Shown in pieces: positions 23,734 through 34,382 of a stretch of DNA of 64,000 bases; within the stretch, counting starts at the first letter, position 1, and each line of letters begins with the position of its first letter. A model generated the notes under the pieces. That model ran no database searches, was not told where the DNA came from, and was given only the letters and a program-made list of their open reading frames with translations. Made by a program: the position numbers and the translations under genes. Source of the stretch: Euglena gracilis (Eukaryota > Euglenida > Euglenophyceae > Euglenales); NCBI GenBank assembly GCA_039621445.1, contig CP154954.1:20260642-20324641 (forward strand), written 5' to 3'.

Positions 23734-24448
23734 CGGGACTGTGACAGTTCCGCGGGTGTTCGATGCAACCACGCGGTCTGTGTGTCGGTTTGCGTGGCGC
23801 ACGGGGTGGAAGGACCCCAGCCTGACTTCGCATCGACGGTGTTCGAGCTGCTGGGTTGCGGAACTCAGGGTTGCAAGAACCACAGGCACCATCCAACTGC
23901 TCCGCCTTTTCCTCGTGGAAGTGACCGGTTGTTGTTCATTCCCAACATGTTGGGGAAGCGGGAGTCAGAATTCCTGAACTGAGCCAAGGTGATCCTGATC
24001 AGGGAACTGATTGGCTGGTAAGCACAATGAAGAAGAAAGTGGATACCCCAACCCAACAGTCATCATGTAATGGCCTCTGTGATTTTTCCATTGTGCTGAC
24101 GTGAGGAGAAGCCCACATTTGTGTATTTTCATTCCCAAGTCATTTGATAAAGCTGGGTTTAGGAGAGAGCTTGGATCCAAGGTGTATGATGGGAAATGCT
24201 ATTGTTTACACACATCTGATGCTGTCCGTATGTTTGTTTGGGGAAACAGAAGAATGGTTTTTTGGCTCACGGGCAATCCACCCATCCATAATAAAAACCC
24301 TAATGTCACACTGTGCCCCATACATCATTGGGCAGCCGAGAAACCTGTTTCTTGCTGGAGCGCACCACCCCAACCCCATCAAACCCACCGACCCGATAAA
24401 AATCCCCACCCACCCATCTCCTTCCGCAGTTCCCGCTCTCCTTGCGTA
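23734..24448. other. Intergenic region between genes B and C
   Basis: Follows the gene B stop codon. No coding support. The last bases before gene C (CCTTCCGCAG at 24420-24429) look like a splice acceptor, so gene C may have a 5' untranslated exon in this stretch. Confidence 0.4.
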
Positions 24449-26951
24449 ATGGTGTCCAGTGAGGCAATGTCTCCCCACGAGCTGGCGACCCTGTTGGACC
24501 TGGTCAAGGCGAAACGGTCCGCCCCAGCCAGCCAGGGAGGGGTTGGGGCGGTCTCGGGAGACCCCGGCCAGTGCGCGCGCACATGTGCGCGTGCACACGC
24601 GACACATTCTGGTTTAGAGTTGTGGCGCATGTGCCTGGGGGCTTCGGTCCGCATTTGCGTTGCATGCGTCGGCGTTGGTGTGTTGGCGTGGAGGTTGCGC
24701 TCGACTTGACTTGAAACGGGGGTGGATTGTTTCAAAGCAGACAGTCGTCCCACGTAGATGTTGGGAGGGGGGTCCGGACACCCCACTTCCCCTCCTCGGC
24801 TGGTTCCAAAAATAGCAAAAAGTTTTCTTCCGGTGCACAGCGCCGGAAAATGAGCAAACAACGCTCATTTTTGAGCATATTGCCCATTTTTTGAATGTTT
24901 TGGTGTTTTCTCCGTAGAATATGTGCAAAAAAATTCAAGAAATCAGCACTTTTGGAATCATTTTCAAAAAAAAAGCGATCAGGGATTTTTCGCCAATTTT
25001 GGCTTGGTTTCCGGGCCTTTGCCGGTCCATAAAACCAAAAATTTTCCCGGTCTTCTTCAGTTTCGAGAGGGGAGTCCGACCCCCCCCCCACTACCTCCTT
25101 GTTGAGAGGGGGGTCCGGACCCCCCCCCCCCAGTGCACATTTTGGCGACGACTGCTCGAACATCCCTCACTGCCCCCCTCCCCCCACCACGCCCAACCCT
25201 GGGGCCAGTCTGACGGCGGAGGCGACCCAGCACTGGCTGGACATGGCGGTGGAGGAGGTGAACACGCAGGCCCTCGCCGCGGAGGCCAGGCTGAATTTTG
25301 AGACGAGGCTGACCCTGAGGCGGGGGGGGGGGGGGCTGCCTGCGTGTAATGGAATTACACCAGAGTTGCTCACCTGGCCCAAAATCAGCAACACAAGAGC
25401 ACGGGTGTAAGGGGTCCCTGGCCACGCACCACACAAACTGGGCCAGAAGCGAAGTTAGTGCCGGCCATAAACAAACAAGAACCCTTAGTGCAACCAAGGG
25501 GGGGGGTGCCTGCGTGCCTGGGTATGCCAAGTCACCCAATCGACCCCCCTTGAGGGCAGGGGGGGGGGGGTTGGGCACATTCCAGCGCCAAAGGCACTGG
25601 AAGCCCAGAAATGGTCTGTTTCGGGCACCTTTTTCCGGCCCACGCCCAGGCAGACACAACCCCCTGGGGGGGGGGGGTGCCTGCCTGCCTGCCTGCCCAG
25701 GCCCTCCCCCCCCCCCGGTTGGCCAAATCCAGCCTGTCGGAGGCGGAGGTGGAGAGGCTGCGGAAGGAGCTCGCAGCGACAGCAACAAAATGGGGCCGAT
25801 GTGGCGGCCAACCTGAGTGTGAGGCGGCACCAACCCCACAGGGGGGGGGGGGGGCTGCCTCGGCGTGGGCCGGAAGTAGCCCAAAAAATGGATTTTTCCC
25901 GAGTTCAAGGCACTTGTGGCCATGTGCCCAACCCGAGGTGCTATTGAGTGCCTGCCCCCCCCCCCCAGTTTGGAGTTTGGGTGGGCTCCAGGGCACTCCG
26001 AGACCCCCCTCCAGGTGGCAGTGTTGGTCGGAGCCCCCCTCTTGTGTGGGAAGCATTCTGTTGACTGAAAGAGGTGTATATATTTGGTTTGAGCTTCCAT
26101 TTTCTGCAAGTGCATATTTTTGTTCTCAACCACGTTGGATTGGAAAGCAATGAAACAGATAAATTCTCGAGACGTGCTGTTCCATCAATGGGCTGAAACT
26201 GTGGGAGTGTGCAATGTAAATCAGCTTCCCGTTTGATCATTTTGTCATCTCAGACCCTTCACCGAAATGTGAGAGGAAATCACACAATACTAACACACAG
26301 TATTGAAAGGAAGTTGGTGTGAGCGTTCCTGGGTTGCTGTCTTTTCTTCGCATTTTTTTGTGTTTTTTTCTCAATTAGTTTTTGTCATTGCATAGACAAC
26401 GCCTTGGTCACAGACTCATCGCATCACATCATCACACCTCTGCCGGGGGGCTTTTATGGGACGAAGCCAGCTGCGCATCGCAGCAACGACAAAAGAGGGA
26501 GGGACCGGGAATGGATCGCCTACCTTGTTGCCCTGAACGAGGTCCAAGGCACTCCATACCTCTGATTGGCTGACCCTCGGCCAAGGCAGCGGCTTCCATC
26601 GTTTTTGCCTTTTTTTGTTTCGCTTGACAAAAGCGCCTTTCTCTTCAGCACATCCCCACTCGATAAGATAAATTGCAACGCAGTCTTGAAGCAAAACTGG
26701 CCGGATACCCATTTTCTTTCAATCCAATCAATGAAGATTCCGGATCAGCTTGCGATTGCTCTTGTAACAAACCAACGGTTTGCATTTGATGGGTGGGTTT
26801 ATGTCTGGCCAGGACAGCCGCCAGGCCGGAAACGAGGAGCTCCTTGCCAGATGACATGACACAGCATGTGGAGCGGCGGCGCACCGAAATTCTGGAGTTG
26901 GAGAAGGAGGTTGCGGAACTGGAAGCGAATATCAACCATCCTGTCGCTTGA
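24449..26951 (+). CDS. Gene C: small coiled-coil protein, four exons, 141 residues
   Basis: Exons 24449-24570 (ATG; MVSSEAMSPHELATLLDL), 25209-25343 (LTAEATQHWLDMAVEEV), 25733-25800 (LSEAEVERLRKELAATATK) and 26851-26951 (HVERRRTEILELEKEVAEL, ending NHPVA and TGA). Phases 2, 2, 1 agree at every junction and the total is 426 bases. All parts are helical; the last two show heptad spacing of Leu/Val/Ile, so a coiled coil is likely. A second in-frame ATG lies 18 bases downstream. I do not recognise the family; such proteins are often structural or adaptor subunits. The donor of exon 2 sits beside a repeat copy (25350), and its end reads through a G-run, so that border is the least certain. It follows gene B by about 700 bases on the same strand. 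Confidence 0.55.
25350..25503 (+). repeat. Dispersed repeat, copy 2 (SINE-like, unclassified)
   Basis: Near copy of 10582-10737, inserted in intron 2 of gene C right after the GTGTAATGG donor. It shares GGAATTAC, CAGAGTTGCTCACC, GGGTCCCTGGCCAC, TGGGCCAGAAGCGAAG and the GTGCAAC end. Confidence 0.55.
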
Positions 26952-28215
26952 AACCACCAGATGATGACCAAAGGAGCTCAGGAATTTCCGATAATTGCGC
27001 CGGATTCTTTTCCAATCGGTCAAGATGTCTAAACTCACAGATGGCAGAACCCGCATGAGGGTAGAGGGGGTAGGGCAAGAAGGCGGTGTGGAAGGGGGAT
27101 TCTCCAATTTTGGGGGCATGGTGCAGAATAAGGTTTAGGTTTGGTTTTAGGGTCAGCATTCGGGCTTGGGTTATGAACAGATTTTGTCCATGAAACCAGC
27201 AAACAAAGCACAACACCTGAATTGAGCTTGGGTTCGCTTTGTTGTTTTTTTTTTTTTCGTTCAAAGTTGTATGTCTATACTCCATCAGAAAACAATGTTT
27301 TTAGTGAAACCCCCCGGAGGGTCTGTTTTGGGTCCTGTTGTTGCATTTCAACCTCTTGTTGAGTTTCGGCAATGTGCTCAATTTAATGGGAATTGGACGC
27401 ATAGGGTGGGGGTGGGGGCAAAAAGCCCATCACCCCCAACTCCGAGGTGGAGGGGTCAAGGTCTGGGCTGCAGCTACGGATGAGAGGGGGCAACCAACCC
27501 ACTAGGGCTCCGGCCACGAATGAGGAACAGGAGGACAGAAAGATCTTGAGGGCATTTCGGGGGGATTAAGGTTGATGAGAAGGTGGATTGTTTTCTGTTA
27601 CCCCCGGTTTGGGCCCGCAGGATGGCATGGGCTCCCAGGGCTGAGGGTGGCTCGGGGGGCTGCTCGTTGCTGCCAACCCGCTCCGCACTCCCTGCACCTC
27701 ACCAGGAGCTGCTCAGAAGCGTTTTGTCCAAACCATTATTGAGTGTGTGTGTTCCAGCCCACCACCCCCAGGGGAGGGGGTGACTTGCTTTTTTTTTCTT
27801 CGAAAGTGACCCCCCAGACCGACCAGGGGGTGGCACTCAGGATCCCACAAAGGGTTTCCTCCCGGCACCAAAATTTTTGGCATTTTTTTGAAAAGTTTTT
27901 GCGACGTGCCATTTTGGGTCGATGGAGGTCTGGAGACTCCGGAACAAAATCGGTAATTTTGTCTTTCCGCTGTTCAGGGGGTCAGACCCCCCAGGTGACC
28001 TGCGGTCCCCTAACACTGGGCCATCCATGCATCCATGCAGCCCTTTTGGCCCCCCCCCCAAATCAAAATTGGTATATTTTAAATGCAGAGCAGACCCCAC
28101 CAACATTGTGCCACTCTGTTGGAACCAATCTGGTTCAGACGTTCATCCCGGCCTTGTTGTTTGCGATGGTAAACCCTCAAGTTTTTACTTGGCAAAGGTC
28201 TCTCGGGGGGGGGGG
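26952..28215. other. Region without a confident gene
   Basis: No exon that I can defend after the gene C stop. A GC-rich patch near 27600-27740 is open on the plus strand but matches nothing. Confidence 0.45.
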
Positions 28216-28218
28216 GGG

Positions 28219-28708
28219 ATATGCTGAGCACATATTTTGCGTATATTTTGCATATTTAGTGCATATTCAGGGCATATTCTGAGGGTTTCAGGATTTTCCC
28301 ACTGCATATTTTGCTCGTTCCCGCTTATTTTTTTTAAATGTTTTCTTCATCTTATTCGGGCCGTCATGAATTGCTTCCAACCATTTCAGGCCATTTACTT
28401 CCATTTCGGGGACGGATTTTCGGCCCTTTTTTTTTGCGATTCCGGACCTTTTTTTTTGCCATTTTGGCCAAAAATTGGTCAAAAACTGGTCTAAAACGGC
28501 CCCAAAATGGCGAAAATGGTGGGAAATGGTCCGAAAACGGCGGATCGTGGCTGGGTTTGGGCTGAAATGGCCCTAAATGGCTTGAAATGACCTGCCATTT
28601 GGGTCACCTGAATATTTCCAGTTCCGGAAGAATTGCATACTTTCTGCATATTTAGCGCACATTCCCACATATCTAAACGCATATTTGGGGGGCTTTTGGC
28701 ACATATTT
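28219..28708. repeat. Possible short element bounded by GCATATTT arrays
   Basis: GCATATTT/GCATATTC units cluster at 28219-28312 and again at 28636-28705. Between them lie inverted runs of AAATGGCC and GGCCATTT (around 28378 and 28566) and many AAATGG units. The layout suggests a non-autonomous element or satellite-derived block. No target duplication was found. Confidence 0.35.
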
Positions 28709-29301
28709 CCCCTGCCCTGTTATCTGTCGCAGAAGGCTGTCAGCTTTGCTCTCAGCCTTTCGAACCGGATTTCCTTTTCCTTTTTTTTTGCATTTGCAAC
28801 CAACACCATGCAGAAGATCAATGGGGACACAGTTATGTATGCCCATGAACCAATCCGTCGTATAAAATCATGGCAAGTTCTATTTGTGTGCGGTTTCAAT
28901 GTGGCAATCCGTGCCCCAATCCAAAAAAACATTTTCAGCAGCAAGCAACCAAACCCATTGAAGGCCCAGCAGTGGGTAAGAAGACAGACGACAACAGAAT
29001 ACCATTCCGTTGTCATCTTCCAAAAAACCCAATAAATTTCAGGTTTGGGTATTAAAAAAAATCCCCAAGCATGGCAAGCCCAGCCCGCAACGCGAAGGCC
29101 GCTTGCATGTCCAGATGAAATCAGTGGCAAGGGCCAGCAGAAAACAGGCATTGGAAAGCCAGGACTGCACTTCCAGGGGCCAGGGCTGCACTTCCAGGGC
29201 CACGCCGGACGGGGGGGAGAAAGATACCAGGCCAGGAGGGCACAAGAAGACCCAGGCGGCGCAAGATTGCACAGTGGAAAGGAATGGTTTCCTCAAAAGA
29301 C

Positions 29302-29683
29302 CATTCGGGCTTTGCACACTCCTGCTTTGTGTGCCAGCTGTTTTATTGTCTTTGTGTTCTTCTTGGCGGGGTGCTTCTTACTGCTTTTTGGTGCCGGAGT
29401 TGGCGGATAACGGCCTTCGAAAACATCAGGTGGCAACGTACGCAGAGAAACTAAACATCCGAGGATGAAGCTGTATTCAACAATTCGTTGAGAGAGTTGT
29501 TCTTCAACGAGGGCAATGTGGCGAAATTATTGGCAGAATCGTCCCCGGAATCCCTCGTTGCCGTCACCGAGGCCGGGCAAAAATGGCTTGGCGGCGGATG
29601 GCACACGACAAAGCGTGCAAAAAAGGTCCACGAGCTGACACAGGTGGCGATGGTCCCCATTCAGGTCGGAGACTACAGGAGTA
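29302..29683 (+). mobile_element. Deletion derivative of the DIRS-like element (5' end plus Gag N-terminus)
   Basis: It starts with the leader shared by all copies (CCATTCGGGCTTTGCACAC, TGTGTGCCAGCTG, CTTGGCGGGGTGCTTCTTAC, GCCGGAGTTGGCGGAT), continues with the Gag N-terminal coding segment (ATYAEKL, then SESLVAV and TQVAMVP) and stops at GACTACAGG. There it jumps to the 3' terminal repeat of the family at 29683. The central 4 kb (rest of Gag, RT, RNase H, recombinase) is missing. The Gag frame is also broken near 29465, so it is a non-autonomous remnant. Confidence 0.65.
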
Positions 29684-30016
29684 CTCCCGGGAAGTCTGAC
29701 CAGGGAGGAAGTGACCATGAGGGCGGAGCACAAGAGGGGGGTGAGATCCTGCTTTGTGTGCCGGCTGTTTTGTTGTTTGTGTTCTTTTTGGCGGGGTGCT
29801 TCTTACTGCGACTTTGGTGCCGGAGTTGGCGATGATGTGCTCTCCGACACCGACTTGGCGAAGGTGAACCGCAGGGGCCCCCCGGCCTGTGAGCAGGGGC
29901 GTTTCCCCCCCCCCCGAGGATGCTTTTCTTTTTCGGGTGGGTTGGGTGGGCTCACCCCCCTCTTGTGCTCCGCCCTCATGGTCACTTCCTCCCTGGTCAT
30001 TCTTCCCGGGAGTACT
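29684..30016. repeat. Inverted 3' terminal repeats of D1
   Basis: AGTACTCCCGGGAAGTCTGA and onward to GAGGGGGGTGAG (29684-29750) is repeated in inverse order at 29949-30016 with few changes. The same pair occurs at the 3' ends of D2 (38373-38440 / 38663-38722) and D3 (49272-49339 / 49553-49621). The spacing is about 200-220 bases. In DIRS elements such repeats guide closure of the circular DNA intermediate. Confidence 0.7.
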
Positions 30017-30095
30017 CGACCATTCGGGCTTCGCACCTTCAGGGGGTGAGACTGTGTGCACGACCCCGGTTTCAAATTTTTTCTTTGCCGAATCC

Positions 30096-31316
30096 ACCGC
30101 CCCCAATCTTAGGTAATGGGCTGAAAAAGCTGTGGCATTTTTCCACTGCCCAAGTTCACACACCTCCTCACTGGACAATCCCAGCTTTTTGTACATCAAA
30201 AACTCCTGCCCCCCTGGTGCTGTGGGCTTTCCAGTGGGAAATGGGAATGCCAAAAGTGTCCAACAACTCCTTTGTCAAAGAGTTGATTCTGTTGGAGGAC
30301 AAGGGTTTTTTGCCATCCAAACTCCACAACAGAGGGGCACCCTGGGGGATGAAAGATGTTCTTTCCACACACTCTCTCATCAAATGATATGGACTCAAAG
30401 ATGGAATGGAATCAATCTTCAACACTTGCTCCCACTTTGGTGAAGGCCATCCCTTTCTCCTGACCAAAATGAAAAATTTTTCCCCCACCACTGAAATGGT
30501 CCTCTGGGTTCTGGCCAGGTCCACCCCCCTGTGAAGAGCCAAAAGTCTGAAAGACAAAATGATTCTCCATCTCAATTCCACGATGGACATGTCAGAAATT
30601 TTTGTATGGCTCTGCAACTTTTGCAAAATGGGTAGGGGGTCCCAAAAAACAGCATACCTCTGCACTGAACGATTCCATTCCTTTTTTACTTTTGTCAGTA
30701 AAGGATGAAATCTGATGGACTCCCAACCAGGTAAATATTGCAGTGAGGCATACGCACATCGAGCATCGCTTTGTGACAGTTTGTGAAGGTCCAGCAGGGC
30801 AGTGGCCAGCTCCATCTTGGAGACTTGCAAGGGCTCCAATCCTTTCTGTTGCAAAATTACAAACAGTTTTCTGAATGCACTGTCATAACGTTTCAGTGGT
30901 CCCAAACTCCTCAGGACATTTTCAATGTCTTGATGTGACATTTTTTGCTGTTCCAAAAGGAACCTGATACCACTGTGCAAGCCAGGGGCCATTTTGGCTT
31001 TGGCATTGATTGCCCCCAACAGTTGCTGAACATGCCTTCCCTGGGGGGTAAGACCAACATTCCTGTCCCTGGTTTGGACATTTTGATTAATAGGGGCCAC
31101 CATGGACTCGAAACCCACATGGGTGTCACCAAAAGACATTTCACCTGCTTTTTCAGCCTCAGTCTGATGAGCCATGGAAAAATTACCTTCCATGGGGGGT
31201 TGGCATAAACCTCTTTGGCTGAGCTCAGGTCGCATTTCAATGCATCCACCAAAAAGCCTGGTGGTGTGGCCATCTGGCCACAAATTTTTGGAATTTTGCA
31301 TTTCCTGGAGATGCAA
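30096..31316 (-). CDS. D1 tyrosine recombinase (frameshifted)
   Basis: The main frame 30168-31316 has the N-terminal SAM-like part (SDARCAYASLQYLPG), the catalytic Arg box (LHRGVDLARTQRT near 30510-30545), and the HxxR box as AHSTRG near 30215. The C-terminal box GQWKNATAFSAHYLRL, with the expected catalytic Tyr, lies in another frame at about 30096-30180, so a frameshift just after HSTRG separates R-HxxR from Tyr. Tyrosine recombinases join DNA through a covalent phosphotyrosine; in DIRS elements they insert the circular copy. The start overlaps the RNase H end in a different frame. Confidence 0.75.
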
Positions 31317-34170
31317 ACATGTCTGTGTCTGGAGTAATGTCCTTTCTGAAGAACCTCAAAATTTGGGTGAACAGGCTTGGGCACAGGGTATAATCCCCCC
31401 TGTCTTGATCCCACCTTGTGAGGGGGTCTGCCAACATTGCTGCTGAAGGAACCCACTGAACCTGCAACTGAACTTGGTTTTCCCAACACCAATGAAACAG
31501 GGGTTCCAAAATCTGATTGAGGTGTGTTTTTCTGCCTCCCCATTTGGTAAGGTAACTCAGTGCTACCTGATTGTCTACATTTAACAGCACTGTCTCCCCT
31601 GGCTGGGCAAATGCTTTTACTGTCTGAACAGCTGCCATCAGTTCTTTCACATTTATGTGTAAGCAATTTTTCTCCCTCCAAAATTCTTGGATGATTTGAT
31701 TTTGGGATGAATCCACTCCCCCCCATGCCCATGTGGAGGAGTCTGAATGGAGCACCCTTTTTGCCTGTTGCAGGAAAGGCCTGCCCAGGCCTGGCTGCAA
31801 GTATGCCTTCAGCACTTTGATTTCCCCTTTCAGCCTTTCTGGAATGTCGATGCAAAAATCCCAGCCCCTTTCTTGGTGCATCTGGCTGAACTTTAAAAGC
31901 TCCTGGGTTACCAGCCTTAAAAATGGCAGAGCAGGGAGGTAACTTCTGACTTGCCCCAGAATGCTGGCTATTTTTCTGCAACTTAGTTTTTGGGCCAGCA
32001 CCACCTTGCCCAGTTCCTTTCTGATAGTTTTTAATTTGTGTGGGGGCACCTCCAGCTGACCTTTTTCCAAGTCTATGATGAACCCCAAATGCTGCAGCCT
32101 TTGTGTTGTAGTAAACACAGACTTTTTCTGGCTGACCTTGAACCCAGCCTCCCCTAATGTGTCCAGCATTTGCAGTAAATGTTTTTTCACCAAATTTTCT
32201 GTTGAACCAAACAGAATGATGTCGTCCAAATAGACGAACACCTGCATTCCCTTTGACCTCCACAGTTTTAACAGAACTTTCATTAGTGACATGAACAATT
32301 TTGGGAGGGTGCTTAGGCCAAAACAGGCCCCCTGAAACTCCCACAGGTCTGATCCCACTTGAATTCTGACAAATTTTTTGAAATCGTTTTCCAGACCCAG
32401 ATGAAAGTATGCATCTTTCAAATCTAGTTTGACTGCCCAATCCCCCTTTTTCAGAGTGGGGAAAATTGTGGACATGTTTTCCAAAGTAAACTTTTCTGGA
32501 CAGCAAAATTGATTTAGATCTCGACAATCTGTGATAAGTCGATGCTTGACCCCCTCCCCTTCTGGTTTGGACAACACAAACCAGGGTACCAGATGGGCAG
32601 TGTCTTGGGCATTTTGTACTTTTTTGGTTGCCCCACTTTCTTGGTACTCCTGCAAGATTTTGGAGGCCAGGCTGATTTCCTGCACTGACTTTTGCTGCTG
32701 CTTTTTGACAGACACAGGGGTAGGGGGTGGTCTGGCTGCACACCTTTTTGAATTAGTGCTACTACCCACTGATTTGCATTTTCCTGCCACCATGGCAGAC
32801 ATTTTCTTAGCCTCTGAAACAGAGGCACCTTTTCCCATGCCCTTTCTCTGAAATCCAGGCTTTGAATGATTCCTCTCTCCCATTCCATAGGGGGGGAGTT
32901 TGTGCTGGGCCAGGCCCCTGTCCCCATGAGCCCTTGCCAGACTGGGGATGGCTTCAGAGCAGGGGTCAGCAGGGGGATTACCTCCTCCATGGAGCTCAGC
33001 TGGGGGGTCTCTCCCCCACTCCATTGATGGTCTGGCTGTGATGGCTTCACCCCTTCTTGGGGACTTTGATGCTTCAGGCTTTGATGCTTCAGGCTTTGCC
33101 CTTGCCTTTCCTGTGGGCATGAGTAGGGAGTGGGAAGATTCAGTAGGGTATCCATACCCCTTCTGCCATCCTGGGTTCTTCCACAGGCTGCCATAGCCTT
33201 TTCCTCTCCCAGCCTTGCCTTGGCTGCCATAGCCTTTGCCTTTGCCCCACTTGAACTTAAATCCTTTATTTCCTGTGGGGATGGGAAAATGAGACATAGA
33301 ATGTCTTGAAAAGGCTGTTGCCAAGCCTGCTTGATTCAGAGCCCATTGGGCTTTGTCCACAGCCAAGTCTTCTTTGGAGAACAGCCCGTTGTTGGTGCTG
33401 GGGATTGCCCCTGGAATGCTGCACCTCTTCCTCTCCTTCAGCAGTGTCTGTTCCATCTCTGCTACAGCAAAAAACAATTGTTGTGCCAATATTTGATAAT
33501 CTGTCTCCACACTGCCATACAGGCATGCCACCATCCTTTCCAGGTGTAACATCTTTTGTTGCCATGACTTCAATTGTTTATCCCAGGCCCCTTTGCCGTC
33601 TGAGTTGTGATTGTTATCCTCTGCACGACTTTTCATCCCGTTATACCTGGGCAGCTCCCCCAGGACCATCTTCCAGGGGAGTCTCACTCCCTTTTCGACG
33701 TGCCGAAGGCACGCTGCCAGCTCTGGCGCCAGGGGCGCCAGTTCTCCTGCCAGGGGAGCCGTTCTTCCGCGTCGTCGTTGTCGTTGTCCTCCTCGTCTTC
33801 TCCGTCCTCCTCCATCGCGGACCGCTCCGCTCGTGGCGTCATCCCTTTGTCTTTCTTCGAACTCTTCTCCAGCCAACGATCCGCCAACTTGAACGCCACG
33901 TCCGCTGCTGTCTGCCCCAAGTCTATCAGTGGTACCTCCACACTTCCTGCCAACGCCACCGAGTACAAGAACGAATTCCTGTAGTCTCCGACTTGGCTGG
34001 AGACCATCGCCACCTGGGTCAACTCGTGGACCTTCTTTGCGCACTTCGTCGTGTGCCATCCGCCTCCCAGCCAGTTCTGCCCGGCCGCGATGACGGCGAC
34101 GAGGGATTCCGGGGACGACTCCGCCAATAGCTTCGCCACCTTGTCCCCGTTGAAAAAGAGCTCGCTCCAC
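31237..34170 (-). CDS. D1 Gag-RT-RNase H polyprotein frame
   Basis: A 977-codon open frame. Its first 150 or so codons are out of phase with the Gag N-terminus (MATYAEILTSEDE, 34226 to about 33690 in another frame); from ELAACL onward it is in phase. Order: Gag coiled coil (KMLHLERMVACLYGS), Gly/Lys/Tyr-rich low-complexity stretch, RT (ITDCRDLNQFC; LDLKDAYFHLGL with the catalytic Asp near 32420; VYLDDIILF near 32230), RNase H (LHSDSSTWAWGG; NVKELMAAV; NVDNQVALSYL), then PDTDMFASPGNAKFQ. The DIRS-type end of the domain (LVDALKCDLSSAKEVYANPP) continues in another frame to about 30911, so one more frameshift exists near 31240. D1 is the only copy with an intact RT motif A. Confidence 0.82.
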   Translation of the reverse strand: MERALFQRGQGGEAIGGVVPGIPRRRHRGRAELAGRRMAHDEVRKEGPRVDPGGDGLQPSRRLQEFVLVLGGVGRKCGGTTDRLGADSSGRGVQVGGSLAGEEFEERQRDDATSGAVRDGGGRRRRGGQRQRRRGRTAPLAGELAPLAPELAACLRHVEKGVRLPWKMVLGELPRYNGMKSRAEDNNHNSDGKGAWDKQLKSWQQKMLHLERMVACLYGSVETDYQILAQQLFFAVAEMEQTLLKERKRCSIPGAIPSTNNGLFSKEDLAVDKAQWALNQAGLATAFSRHSMSHFPIPTGNKGFKFKWGKGKGYGSQGKAGRGKGYGSLWKNPGWQKGYGYPTESSHSLLMPTGKARAKPEASKPEASKSPRRGEAITARPSMEWGRDPPAELHGGGNPPADPCSEAIPSLARAHGDRGLAQHKLPPYGMGERNHSKPGFQRKGMGKGASVSEAKKMSAMVAGKCKSVGSSTNSKRCAARPPPTPVSVKKQQQKSVQEISLASKILQEYQESGATKKVQNAQDTAHLVPWFVLSKPEGEGVKHRLITDCRDLNQFCCPEKFTLENMSTIFPTLKKGDWAVKLDLKDAYFHLGLENDFKKFVRIQVGSDLWEFQGACFGLSTLPKLFMSLMKVLLKLWRSKGMQVFVYLDDIILFGSTENLVKKHLLQMLDTLGEAGFKVSQKKSVFTTTQRLQHLGFIIDLEKGQLEVPPHKLKTIRKELGKVVLAQKLSCRKIASILGQVRSYLPALPFLRLVTQELLKFSQMHQERGWDFCIDIPERLKGEIKVLKAYLQPGLGRPFLQQAKRVLHSDSSTWAWGGVDSSQNQIIQEFWREKNCLHINVKELMAAVQTVKAFAQPGETVLLNVDNQVALSYLTKWGGRKTHLNQILEPLFHWCWENQVQLQVQWVPSAAMLADPLTRWDQDRGDYTLCPSLFTQILRFFRKDITPDTDMFASPGNAKFQKFVARWPHHQAFWWMH

Positions 34171-34226
34171 GAATTGTTGAAAACTGATTCATCCTCTGAT
34201 GTCAAGATTTCTGCGTACGTTGCCAT
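33690..34226 (-). CDS. D1 Gag N-terminal segment
   Basis: From an ATG at 34226 the frame reads MATYAEILTSEDE, then a helical region (SPESLVAVIAAGQNWLGGGW; VGDYRNSFLYSVALAG), and an acidic tract (EEDGEDEEDNDNDD). It goes out of frame at LPWQE; D2 and D3 show that the natural frame continues into the coiled coil. I recognise no capsid family; the position argues for Gag. Confidence 0.6.
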
Positions 34227-34382
34227 TTTGATGTTGTCGAAGGACGTTAATATCCGCCAACTCCGGCACCAAAAAGCAGTAAGAAGCACCCCGCCAAAAA
34301 GAACACAAACAACAAAACAGCCGGCACACAAAGCAGGATCTCACCCCCTGAAGGTGCGAAGCCCGAATGGTCAAACTCGTTC

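Larger units (their letters stand above)
29684..34373 (-). mobile_element. DIRS-like retrotransposon D1 (full length, broken frames)
   Basis: Read on the minus strand: leader (34373-34227), Gag, reverse transcriptase, RNase H, then a tyrosine recombinase, and at the 3' end a pair of inverted repeats of about 67 bases at 29684-29750 and 29949-30016. RT plus RNase H plus tyrosine recombinase, without integrase or LTRs, is the DIRS plan; the methyltransferase domain of some DIRS elements was not seen. The inverted 3' repeats fit the terminal and internal complementary repeats of the group. The right end lies against element D2, which runs the other way. Confidence 0.82.

Noticed and set aside
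25057-26133. A 358-codon minus-strand frame over gene C
   Set aside because: Pro/Gly-rich shadow of C/G runs. The plus strand has the phased helical exons.
30911-32743. A separate 610-codon minus-strand protein
   Set aside because: Most of this frame is an out-of-phase reading of the D1 RT region. Only its last part is real RNase H sequence after a frameshift.
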